DNA from: Diorhabda sublineata | Lineage: Eukaryota > Arthropoda > Insecta > Coleoptera > Chrysomelidae | Assembly: GCF_026230105.1 (NCBI RefSeq) | Contig: NC_079483.1 | Span: forward strand, 13,137,312-13,201,311 | DNA length: 64,000 nucleotides | Direction of reading: 5' to 3' | In this document: positions 1 through 12,800 of the stretch, piece after piece | How the letters are laid out: every line of letters starts with the position of its first letter | Position numbering within the stretch: position 1 is the stretch's first letter | Translations under genes and position numbers: made by a program | Notes under the pieces: generated by a model | Told to the model about the DNA's origin: nothing | Database searches by the model: none | What the model saw: the letters and a program-made list of their open reading frames with translations, nothing else

Positions 1-657
1 GAGTCATAACGTTAGCACCACCGATTATGGATAATATGTGTCAAAGGAATTCTTCTTACATATAATTATCTGATCGTTCTTTTTTGCTTGAAGTGCGAGG
101 ATCTAAGTTTTTCCTATAAATGATCACTGATTATCTACTGAAAGATTGTACATCACCTCTGCGAATGAACAAATATTTGCCAGGGAAGAGATAAACATAT
201 AAGAACTCACTCATGAAACTCCACGTATACGTATATGAATTCTAGTAATATCTTTCGTAATTGGTGCTTGGGCTCCTTAATAGGATCTCGAAGTTGGTCA
301 TTTTTAAACTCGAAAAAAAACACTTATTTAATAATTTCAATTGTGTTAGTCAACAATATTTTAAAAATTGGACGTGACAACTATTATATGTTTATCTCAA
401 CTTCTCTCACATCATAGATTCGCAACTCTTCAATAGTGTAAAGTTCGTGTGAGCACGCCGCTTAAAAACCTCACTTATTTACTCCTGAAGAATGCCTGTA
501 TATTCACAAACCGGTAATAAACCTTCTAAACTTCTAAAAACTTCTGTCATGATATTTAATTGCAAGCTTTTGGTGCTCTATTGGTTAAATTAATTATTTC
601 AAGAAAATACTCATATATAAATTCATTCACGAAGATGATTTGACTATTTGGTTTCAG
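1..657. other. Upstream flank/intron before the first visible phosphatase exon
   Basis: AT-rich sequence ending in a splice acceptor (TTTCAG, 652-657). I see no exon with a signal peptide here, although the exon at 658 begins in the middle of a codon. The missing first exon is therefore probably left of the window. A 60-residue open frame at 235-417 has no family resemblance and is not called. Confidence 0.5.
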
Positions 658-887
658 ATCAAGAATATTGGTACGAACAAGCAAGAATAGCTCTTCGAAA
701 ACGTCTGCAGTACTCCTTAGAAACTGATCGACGTCCTTTTGCCAAGAATGTGATATTATTTGTAGGAGATGGAATGGGTGTGGCAACAGCAACAGCAGCA
801 CGAATTTTGAGAGGACAGAGATTAGGAAAACAAGGCGAAGATCACGATTTAGCATGGGATTCGTTTCCTGCTGTGGCATTAGCAAAA
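658..887 (+). CDS. Alp: Alkaline phosphatase exon with GDGMG metal site
   Basis: Starts with two bases of a split Asp codon after TTTCAG and ends in phase 0 before GTATGT. It encodes the N-terminal helix (WYEQARIALRKRLQ) and the first strand with VGDGMGVATATAARI, which carries the Asp that binds zinc and magnesium. A 120-residue frame on the opposite strand is a shadow of this exon. Confidence 0.93.
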
Positions 888-3800
888 GTATGTATGTTCT
901 AAGAACCATTCGTTTCATAGAGTATTATTCCACAATTTTTTGTGATAATTTTAAATTGCATCAAACATTGCTTCACTGAAATCAAAACAATCTACTTATG
1001 AAATTCCAGATCTTCGAATAACTCTAATAAACACATTTTTTAACCAATATAAACTATATATTAATATCCATAAATTCAAGACTCTCAACTTCAAGCCAAT
1101 GGTACTGTGGTCCAGGGCTGTATAACTGGAGGCAGATACGGAATCTATGAACAAAAAAATATAAGGAATTTATGCAAAGAAAGAATAGGAAAAACAAAAA
1201 CAATCAAAAATTATGTTAAGATTTATTTAATTACTTCTCCTTCCATAATCGTTTCAAAGCTATAGATCCTGAAATTTAAAAAAAAATGGAAAAAATTAAG
1301 CACATTCAGGTCATTGTCAAACGTCTATCATATTTTGTGTAGTATACCAGCTAAAACACCATTAGTTATGTGAACACTAATGGAGCAAGTTCTCTTGTAG
1401 GGCTTAAGTGTCTATTCGTACGTGAAATGGTTAATAATACATTGTTAGTAAGAGCAATATAATCTCAAAAATTCATAATGTGACAATAAGAAGATCTGGA
1501 AAAATCGGTAAAAAATATAAGCTATCTTCAAAATACTTGAAAGTTCTCATAATCTTTTAAATAAAGCATTGAACCAGAAATATGTGCAAACGATAGTTTG
1601 AAAGTAAAAGTCATTTGAAAGTAGTTATTTGAAAAATGTTTTCATTGAAAAAGTAATAGATTTTTCTGTCATCAATTGGTTTTCAAATGTCATAAATTAT
1701 TTTTCATTCTTATTTGTGGAAAGCATTCATTCTAATTAGGTACTTTCAAAATTAATACCTCTAACAGGTAAAACATTTTTTTATGAGCGGTTACGGTGAT
1801 CATAAAAGAACTTATGATGAATTAATTTATTTAATGATACGTATGCAAATCGCATTGAAATTACCAAAACTTCAGTATGGAGATTCATGAAACTTTATGA
1901 AAAAGGATCTGGCTAAAAATTGCGCAAAAACTAACCAACGAAGGATCATAATTAATAATAAAAAATTGTTGGACGTTGTGCAAAATTTAAGATCAATTAC
2001 TTTGAAACGAATTTGAATTATTGAATTGGCGTATTGAACGAAAATAATGTTTTAAAAAACATTTAATTATTTTAACTTAATTTTATAATGTCATTTTTTA
2101 AAACCAAATAATGAGCCACTAAATTTTCAAATTCACTGCAACATTGTACAATCTGACACAGATCTATGGTTCTTTCACATAATTTCTATCATTATTCTTT
2201 ATGCAAATAGGATATCTCTACTATGTTTGCATTTAAAGAGAAGTGTTTCGAATAATTGTATCAAAAACTTCACTTGAACAATTCTAAATAATACAATAAT
2301 ATTTACGATTCCGTTTTTGTTGTGTTTCACTATTCTACCAAAATATAAAGTCAGTTATATTGAATTATTATCATTATCCAAAAGTTTTGACGTTTTGGAA
2401 GTAAAATCAGATTGGTTAAACTTATAAATATTCATCTTATTAGAATCATACTCGTAAAATATTTGATTATGATAAGTTGCAACTGCTTAAATAGCATTTT
2501 TGACAAGATATAATTGCATAACAAATAAGGGTATGATTTTATAGATACAAATCCTTATTATTCATGTATCGAGAGTACTAAGTAGATAATTATGCTCTGA
2601 GAATGACAGTATCGCAACCCTGTGAGTCTCTGACAGTCTAGAGACTCATACAAGTATGATCCATTTTTGAAGTGGATATCTAAAAATGCTATAGAAAACA
2701 TAAGCGAAGTTATGCTGTTGAGATACAACTATGTGTTGTTATGTTATGTCCAATACATTTGGGATAATTCCCCATATTTTTGCAAAATATTTGGGACCTC
2801 GATTTGGTTATTGTTCACGTGGAACACCCGCAACCTTTTTAGCAGAAGCACCAGGGTGAATAGACAGTCGCTGAACTGTATTTAGCGACAAAAAAGGGTT
2901 TCAAGGATGTTGCCAGGCCTATCATATGATTGTCTCATTTTCTATATGATATAGGAAAAATTACAGAAGTTTAATAATTTCATTCAATTAGACAATCGAA
3001 TCGTCTTTGTCCGATTAAATAATATCCATGTTAATAAGTTCCGTACCAATCATTTTTGTAAGACACGCGTATATCTTTATTAGGTTATTTTGTAGTAAGG
3101 GTGCACTCAAAACTATTCTAATGGATCTATTCTGAATGGCTGAAATATTGATTAATTGAAATATTGATTCTGGTTACTGTAGGAATTTTTATTGATGTCT
3201 AATTGGTTAGATTATGAATGAAGTTTTATAGGTTAGATAAAGATTTTAATGGGCTAGGTCATTATGACTTCTGTTTTAAAATTAGTTTTTTTAATAATTT
3301 TTCCAAGGAAGATAAAATTTAACGTTTCGACGTCAAATTTCATCTTTCTTTCTTCGAAAAATTATTGGAAAAACTAATTTTAAAACAGAAGATACCTAAA
3401 ATCAAAAGCATTTAGAGGCATCAATATATCAAAAGGTCTAAGAAATAGGGAATTGAAGAAATTGGGAAGAAATTCATTGTCTCTCGGGACAGCGAAGCGA
3501 GCAATTCTCGAACTACTAGATCTTCGAGGAGCTTAGCTTAGATTTCTATTTTATCAGTCCAAAATGCTGTCAAGAAGACGTCTCTTGCACAACCTATTAT
3601 CTCTTTTTACCAGTATATAAGTCCGTAACTATTTTTCTTCCAGACATTCAATATGGATGCCCAAATCGGTGAATCTTCCGCGTGTGCAACAGCGTTAATG
3701 TGTGGAGTGAAGACAAATTTTGAAACAGTAGGACTGGATGCTAGAGGGCGTTTTGAAAATTGTTTCTCCAGTTTCTCGTCAAGAGTTCCATCTTTGATAG

Positions 3801-6800
3801 ATTGGGCTCAAGAATCAGGTGAGAAAATTTAAATAAAATTTGATAAGTAACTTAGCCTAGTTAGTTAACGGATGATATTAAATTCAGCGCATATATATTG
3901 GTGTGCCTTCAATGTATTCAGCTATTTCTCTACTTTCCAACATATTCTCCATTAAACATTTGTTTTCTAATTTTCCGGAACAAAAGAAATGGTAATAACA
4001 ATATTTTTTAAATAATAATCAATCAGATCTCAGTCAAATGTCAAAATCAATAACATAAGTATCATAAAGAATGAAGATTTGAAAAATTTGCATTAAAAAG
4101 TTTGTACAGTATTTTTAGTTCTATGAGGAAATATTAGATTATAAATTTGAGAACTGTATTTTTCATTTATTTGATTAAATTAATTTTAGTATTATGTGGG
4201 TGATATGAATGACAATTATAAATCTTCCAGAATTCATTGGTTTCCCATACCAATCGAATGAAATTTTATTGTCTTAGTTTCCAATAAATTCAGTGTCAAG
4301 TACAAATAATAATTGTTTAACATTTTCTCATTCTCATAAAATTGTATATTATCAATTTCATCATACACAAGGGGTAAAATGATATCATTATTGAAAAGAA
4401 TGTAACTTTTTAATCAAGTAAAATGGTATACGAGATACTGAAGTACATATTTTTTTGTCGAGTTCATCTTAGTTATATTACTATCCATCAGGACTTCTAG
4501 CAATATACCAATTTGCACAGATATGTTGTCGTTTCTCATTTCTTGAGTGAATAAAAGCTTTCCTCCAGTTCCTTGATATTTATCTTTGTACTATTTTTGT
4601 TCGACGTTAATGATTCTTGTGCGATTCCGTAGTTTGAGAAACTAAAAATACTAGAATATTTTTGTTACCTTCTTTATCGTTACCTGGCTCACTTCTAATC
4701 TGTGTTTCATATTTAAACGCCGATTCTCACTCATTTGGTGATCCAACTGATGAATACATTTGGAGAAACGATGAAAATCTAGAATGCTTCTAGGGGATTA
4801 AAACCAATCTTACAACCAATAGAGCTTTCACCTATTTTCTCCTTTTTTCCTCTTCGCCTACACCAGAAAGTGCAATAAAGACAACAGTTGTAATTGGCGT
4901 ATAGCGAAAAAAAGGTAAAGGAATTATCTTGTTACACAAACAAAGATAAGGAAAATATGTTGTAAAACCATAAGTCACTATTTTCAGTTAGTATCATAGA
5001 CCAAATATGAAATGCGAGTTTCATAATGTGGTACTAGTTCCTTGATCCTGTCACGTTCTGTGTCCAATTCAATATTGCAAACCACGGCTTAATTTCAAGT
5101 AGCCAAATTGATGTGTAGACAAACACGGAAGAATTGGTGATGTGTAAAAAAAATCGTGGAGTTCCTTGTAGAGTGAGAAAACTGCATAACATCAATTTGG
5201 TGAAGCAGTTTAATGGGGAGCACCTCGAATATATACTTCTGTCGATTGTGTGCAGCTGTAATACAAAAGTATAATCCACGCAATATTACACATAACGACT
5301 TCCTTATTTCTTTCTTTCAATTATCATATTGAAAATTTCACTTATCAAAGTGTAGCGAAATGACGGAAAAAGTCCAAAGTAGGTAATTACTTACATTGGA
5401 GTAGGTAATTTTATCCAAATTTCAAATTTTGTGCATATCTCATTCTACTGAATTCACCCATAATGGCAATTGTTTTTTTGCAAAAGGAAATTGAGGAGAT
5501 TTGATGATTTGATAGATTTTATCGTTCCCAAAATTTTTAGACGTTAAATTACTTCCTTCTATGGTCAATATTTTCTATAGACAAAGTTAAATATAACTAT
5601 AAATTTTCAAAGAATTGTTATGTGCTTTGCTATGTTAAAAAGTATTCTGAGTTCTCTATTTGTATGAGACTAATTTATTTGAAACGTTCACAACCAAAAA
5701 AAAATTAATCCATTTCGAACAAACAAGAGACACTAGGGTCAAATATACGTCCAATTGACCAGTTCATTAATCATATTTATGTTGAAATAATAGATTGGGA
5801 TCTTTTTGTGACATCCAAAATTTGTTACAGTTTGATGAATGTCATCAATAATGTTGAGTTATCAATCATTATTCAAAATTAAGATATTCAACTCCACGTT
5901 AGTACAAATTTTGAAAAAGTATTATTGAATTATTAAGTATTATTGAATTTCACATTTCAATAATTAAAAGTGCATCAAAAATCCTTTGATCGGACTTTTT
6001 AGATCAAAATTCGTAGACCGATTAACAGCGACAGTGTTGTTGACGACATTGTTTCTTTTTATTTAAATAAAGATCTCGAAAATCGACATCATTTCATTTT
6101 ATTATATGGTGTTTTTATATAAGAATAAGTACAGACAATTGCGATCTAGACTGTGAAATACATGAAAGCACAGTGTTTCAACTGCAAATTAGCAATATAT
6201 CTACAAACACGGTGCTCCAACGAAAGCTGGACACCAGAAACTAGGAGTTTCTTTAAATCGTGGGAAAATACATCAATTTCATTATCTTTAAATTGATTTA
6301 TATTTTATATAGCACTAATAACACAAAAAAACTTGAAAGTACACGAAATTAACAAATTAAATGTTTGTAAAATATCAGCTAATCTTCATGCAAGAATACA
6401 ACCTGATTTTATCGATTTTTTCTACATTTGCAACTACCTCCAGGGTCAGTAATCGGTATTGTGCCACAATTTTCTGCTGTAACTCTCCAAGATCGGCGGG
6501 CGGAGTATATCTTATATTTTAGTTGTCGCCACAAAAAATTCAAAGACGAGAGATTCGGTGATTTGACTTGCTACTTTATTGCATCTCTGATTTGCTACTT
6601 TATTGAATCTCTTTAGCCAATACAAAGCGCTAGAAAATGTGGGTTACAAAACTGTCTAGGTGGTATTCTTAAACAATCATTTATTATTGAGTTAATAACG
6701 CCTCGCATTAATTCAAATGAGTTTTTCCATTGAGATTTCCGTCTATAAACAATGGTCTGATAATATGAGACGAGGCGAAGGAGACTTATCGTGCAATTAA

Positions 6801-9800
6801 TGTGAATTACACAATTGAAGTCCACAGTTTGGATCCTCATTCAACCTCTTCTAATAAAATATAACGTATTTTTTCTCATTGTGAATAAATATATATTTTA
6901 TAAGAATCTGTGGAATGTGAAGCTACCTTTGGAACACAATTTATATACCAAAAAATACATTTATACAATACAATATTTCATTTCGTTCTAGGAAAATCGA
7001 CAGGAATAGTAACAAACACTAGAATAACGCATGCTACCCCTGCAGCACTTTATGGACATTCCCCTTCTAGGTACTGGGAAGATGATTCTAAAGTACCTCC
7101 AACTGCAAGGAAATCCTGCAAAGATCTTGCACGACAACTTATAGAAAATGATCCAGGAAGAAATATTAACGTAAGTTGGATTTTGAAGAGAATACGAACT
7201 TTCCCATGGTCTTGCTTAATAAAATGATAGAATTATTACAAGATGATTGGAAACAAAGAAACAAGAATGTCATACAAAACTGACAAAACTTGAATTTTCA
7301 TAAATATCCTAGATTATATTATTTGAATATTAAAATACTTTTATGGTCACTTTTTTGTCCAGTCACTACAACTTTTCTTTGATTGTAAAATGCAGAAAGA
7401 AACAAACAACTTAGAATCTACTCAAAATATCCTACAGATTTTAATGAAATTCATGAAACAAAATTGAAAACCTCTTTGCATCTATTCAGGTACACTTTAT
7501 TATTATTGTTGTATAGGAGATAATATTCACTGGTATTTTATTTCATCAGATATATTGAGATTTATGAGGTGAGTGATCCATTAATTGATATCAGAATTGG
7601 ATCATCTCTTCAAGAAAAAACATATGAAACGATCTAATATCTAAAAAAATTACACTCCCAATGTATGTGGTAAAACTTTTGGTGAATCATGTAGAATATT
7701 ACAATCAAGAGGAAAGATATGATTTTATTTATGTAGAAGCTTTCTTGGCAAGCAACTTCCTGAAAATATGAGGAAATGTACTGAAATAAAATACCGCGAA
7801 ACCGTAAAATTTTACAAAATATTGTCTGAAACAACTTCATTCCGATCAATATACCGTATAGGTTGCCCCAATATCCTTATCTTACGCCAAAAAAATAAAA
7901 TTTTCGTGAGAATGAGCATAAAATTATATATAATATATGATAAAAAACGAGCACTCTAAAATTCGACAAATTGATGCATTTACTACACTTTAAAAGTTTG
8001 TCTGTTTAAATATGTTTGATATTTAATATGGTGTAATTTCATTTTCTACATTGAAAATTAGGATAATTTGGTTCAACCCACGGCTCTAAGTCGCATGTCT
8101 ATTCATTTTTGTTGACTCTTGTCCTAAAATATTTTAATTTAATATCTATATAAAAAAGTTCTCCCTTCTTTCTGGTTTAGTTTTAAAAAAACCATATAAA
8201 GTAACCAGATGGAAAAGGAAAATTTCCGAAAAATCCGCTATATAATTCATCAGGAGCAGAGGCAAGAAAACCTGTAAAACATGTTGCATGAAATTCTTGC
8301 TTTTCTCAAAAGTGAAACGATAGGCAGAAATACATAGATGTCATAATACAATTTTTATCTTAGTTCGCAATAAGAAATCGCAAATAATGGCGATGTACAC
8401 TTTTTAGGAGAATGTACAATGTGGAAAATCAAAATTTTTTGTTAGTAATAAAGGCTCTAAGTCCGTCAGCTTGGCGTTCCGCAGAGCGATTTCTAGAAAC
8501 TTATTAATTTTTCCAATTTAGTTTTAACGGCTGTTGATAGATTTAATATTTAATAATTTCACTTGAGCTCATGTTTGCGACTTAGGACGAAGGCAGGGAA
8601 ATTGATTTTTTAGGAGATCTCCATATATTTTGCATCTTTTATAATTTGCAGGATGATTCCCGTCGCATCACACGTTTAACATTTTCTGATCTGACCTTCC
8701 TCCTCCCAGTATGACTTAGTTCGGCCGTAAAGTTGACATCTGAAACATTGAGAAATTTCTCGCCATTCCCTTAGAATTTCTTCAAGAAATAATTAAACAG
8801 CCAAACTTTCCCTCTATGAGTACGATGCTATCTATGGACAAAGGCTACGGTCCTCATATCCACTATTCTTAAAACCAAAACAATTGAGCTGCGCTGAGTG
8901 GTAGACGGTCTCGGTTAATTTTTTGTAAGGTTTGAATTAATACTATGTCTTAGTTTATGTTTGACCTTGGTCTGCTGACATCGTCACTTATATAACGCAC
9001 TGCAGTGAATTGATTCATTCATATCCCAATATTGTTGGGAGATCATTACAATCACTCCTGTGCCTGACTTTTGAATACTTAAACGACCGTGAAATAATGC
9101 GATGCACTTAAATAGTTGACATTTCTAATGAAATAAGACATTTAAAAAGATACATGTAATTGAATTTTAATTAACATTATGAAAAATATATCAACAACGA
9201 ATTTTTCACATGTTCAAAAAAATTTAGTAGGCCTTGTGAAATGAAGAAAACAGTTTTGTAATAATTTCGAATCAAAATCTCATTATTTATCATGAATGTT
9301 TGAATAAAGTGTTAGGTATTGAGTGGGAGATTCTTATTATGTATTTGAAAGTCGAAACAAATAGTTCATATATCGAATAATAATTCAAATTATCAACTCT
9401 ATACAGTTTGTTTTGATCAAACTTCTTCTAAATTAATATGGAATTCAATTGTCTCCTCGATGTTTCAATAGTTAATTAAAAAACTTGAATAGAAAAATAA
9501 GTTTCATATTTTCAACAGGTATTATTGGGAGGCGGTCGACGACACTGGTTACCTAAGGTTGCACATGATCCTGAGATGACCAAGGAAGAAGGTAGACGAT
9601 TAGATGGTAGAAATCTTATCGACGACTGGCTTAGAGACAAAAAGAAACGCTTGTCTAAAGCTCATTATGTCTGGAATAAAGGACAGCTTGATCAGATTGA
9701 CTATAATGAAATTGATTATTTATTAGGTGAGTTTGATACAGTTTATCTTTGACTATGATTTTATATCAATATTTAGACATTTCTTACTGGTTTTTGTGGG

Positions 9801-12800
9801 GTTTTAGTCATTCTACCTAAAATATATACTGGTTTATCTAACTGGTACTCAAATGACGTGAAAGAAAAAAATAAGTTGGACGCCACCGTCTTTTTATCGG
9901 AACGAAAGCTTTTCTATTATTAATATCCCAAAAAAAAACTATAATTCCTAAAAACTTTCATGGTGTGGAAATTAGAATGCTAGCGGTCAGTCTTGTACGA
10001 GGTACTGTCAAAAATATCAGTCATACTCATTATTCATAATATTGAAAATTATTAAGATTCTATGCAGAATTTAAAATTACTGTCAAATAAACAGCTACGT
10101 TTGGATAAGTTTGATAAGTTTGAATACCTCTGTGTTACAGCATTTGAATGATCTGGGAAGTTCCAAAATGTCTGCGAGTGTTATTATTGATCTATAAGAA
10201 CCAAATCAAAGTAATGCACATCTAAATATTCTGGATTGTTTTTGGTGTCTGATAGTACACTGAACACACTGTTTACACTACCACTACACTACCTCTCACA
10301 ATTACACTGTCTGACACCCGTTGCGATAACCAAGTTATCGTCTCTGAAGATGTTGGTGTAGTGGTAGTGTAAACGGTGAGTTTACACGACCACAGTGTAC
10401 AAAGTGATTTTCACAAAGTGAAAAAGAAGAAACTAATTGAATGTTCTAGAGTTTTTGCTTGTTGAATAGCTAAGCATCTAAATTCAGGATCTGATAGTTG
10501 GATAGATCTATTTTCCAAACTTGTTATCACCGATCTTTTTTGTTTCATAGTATGATACGAATTGAAGTTTAAATATCTTACCTAACCTAACCAAGTTGGT
10601 TTCGTATACCGTTCTGCACTTATGTTATTGTTAATTTCATATAATGTCACATCAAGAAAATTGATTCTATTATTTTGCTCAACCTCGATTGTGAATTAAA
10701 GTTTTTAATGATGAGAATTGAATTTTTTATTCATGTTTTCAATTTTATTCTTTGGTACAGCAGTAATTCAATCATCTACATATCGGAAAAAGAATGGAAT
10801 ATTTATATCAAGTTTGCTTAGAACCGTTTCCTCAAGATCTTCCATTACCAATTGTGCTATAACCTGATACCTGACTATGAACACACTATTGATAGTATTC
10901 ATTTCCCACTATTTATAAAAAGTTCACACTATCACTCAAGTAATGCTTCATAAATTACATGAAATTTATTTAACTTCTTTCAAATGTTTCATTATTTTCC
11001 AATAAATATATCTGCAGGATTGTTCTCCTATTCTCACATGGATTTCGAAACAGACAGAGATCCAGGTCCCCACGGAGATCCATCACTAGCCGATATGACA
11101 CGATCTGCTCTTGCTATACTACTGAAAAATCCCAAAGGATTTCTTCTAGTCGTTGAAGGTGAGTAGACATGTTCACTATTTAGAACCATTTTTGAAATAA
11201 TGTTTATAATAAAAAAGAACTACATTTTCATCAATTACTGTTCATAACCTTTTGGACCAAAACAAATTCAACACAATTTGTGGGCGAAAAAGAGAAATCA
11301 AACCATTAACCATATAGTGCAAGTATTCAATCAAAGATAGATAACAATGGTTCACCTTTATGTTTCATATTGTACTGATTATCTTCTTTGGACTTTCACA
11401 GATTAATACTATAAAAAATAAAGTACGCCGGTCCTATACGACACTGTGGACAGTTTGGATGCATTTACGTGTCTAATAAAAGTGCAAATTTTGCTGACAA
11501 TATAAGCTTTCATCTCCAACGATAATTGTAATTGAATGGAGATTTTTATATTCGAAATTTTGGGTTTCATTTTTTGGTCTCGCAATGATCAATATGAATC
11601 TATGTTTATGGATATAACAAATACAAACCTCAATGAGGTCACGGATACCATGTAACAAATATCAACACCACTTTTCAACAAAACTAGTTAACAAACTGTG
11701 ATCAGTCAACTGCCCGCTGCATACTCAATAAATACATAGGAGTTGGAAACGGTTAAATTGCGGAGACACTCATTTTTGACGTAACTACATCAATTAAAAA
11801 TAGCGGGAAAATAGGAGAATACGTAGAAATCGCAGTTGAAATCAAACAATATTAGAAATTGCAAACTGTTCTCAACGAAATGAACGCCATCCAATGAAAA
11901 ATTGCCACAAGTTCTATGTTGTAATAATCTTCCCCGGAGTTTTTTTCCTAATATTTAGCGTCCCATAAGGAATTTCGTAGTCTCAAGCAACCCTCTGTAG
12001 ACTCCATTCGTCTTCAATAACCTTTTCTAGTGCCTTGTACCTTCTTGCACCTAGCTTCCTTTCATACACTCGTACTATTTTCGATCAGTCTGAAAGAAGA
12101 AAAAGATAAAAAAATAAATCACATAATATATTGCACAATTTGGCCCCATGGATGTGATCAATTTGACCCCACCGTTAAATTTTTAATTTCCCGCAAAGAT
12201 ATAAGGGCAAAATAAAGAATGTTATCACTATATTTAGCATTAAAAACTTGTAGAGGTACTGAATCTTTGATATTATCTCAGTTATTTCAAAAATAAGATG
12301 AAAAATGGCACATGTCATCATATACGTATCGTGGTCAAAGTCGAACTATCTAACTATCAATGTTAGATATAGAAAGAATGATATTCAATATATGTGCCAA
12401 ATTCTCATTGTTTTGTTTTCATTTTAGGAGGACGAATAGACCATGCTCACCACTATAATAATGCGTTTAGGGCTTTGGATGAGACACTCGCTATGGAGAC
12501 AGCCATTTTGGCGGCATTGGCACTAGTTAATCCGACTGAAACTCTTATAGTTGTTACTTCAGATCATTCTCATGTTTTAACAATGGGTGGACAAGCAACG
12601 CCAAGAGGGCATCCCATCTTAGGTATTTATTGAATTTATCCTTGTCGTATTGAGTTCTTTGTGTTTTTCACAACCTTATTTCATCCCAATCAAATAACAT
12701 ATTTTCTAAATCAATATTAAAATAACGTTTTCTTCTTTTCTTTCAAAAAAGTTCAAAATTATTTTTTCAAGCAAATGTATATATTGGTTATATCAGCAAC

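Noticed and set aside
556..918. 120-residue open frame on the - strand
   Set aside because: Complement of alkaline phosphatase exon 658-887; no domain of its own.
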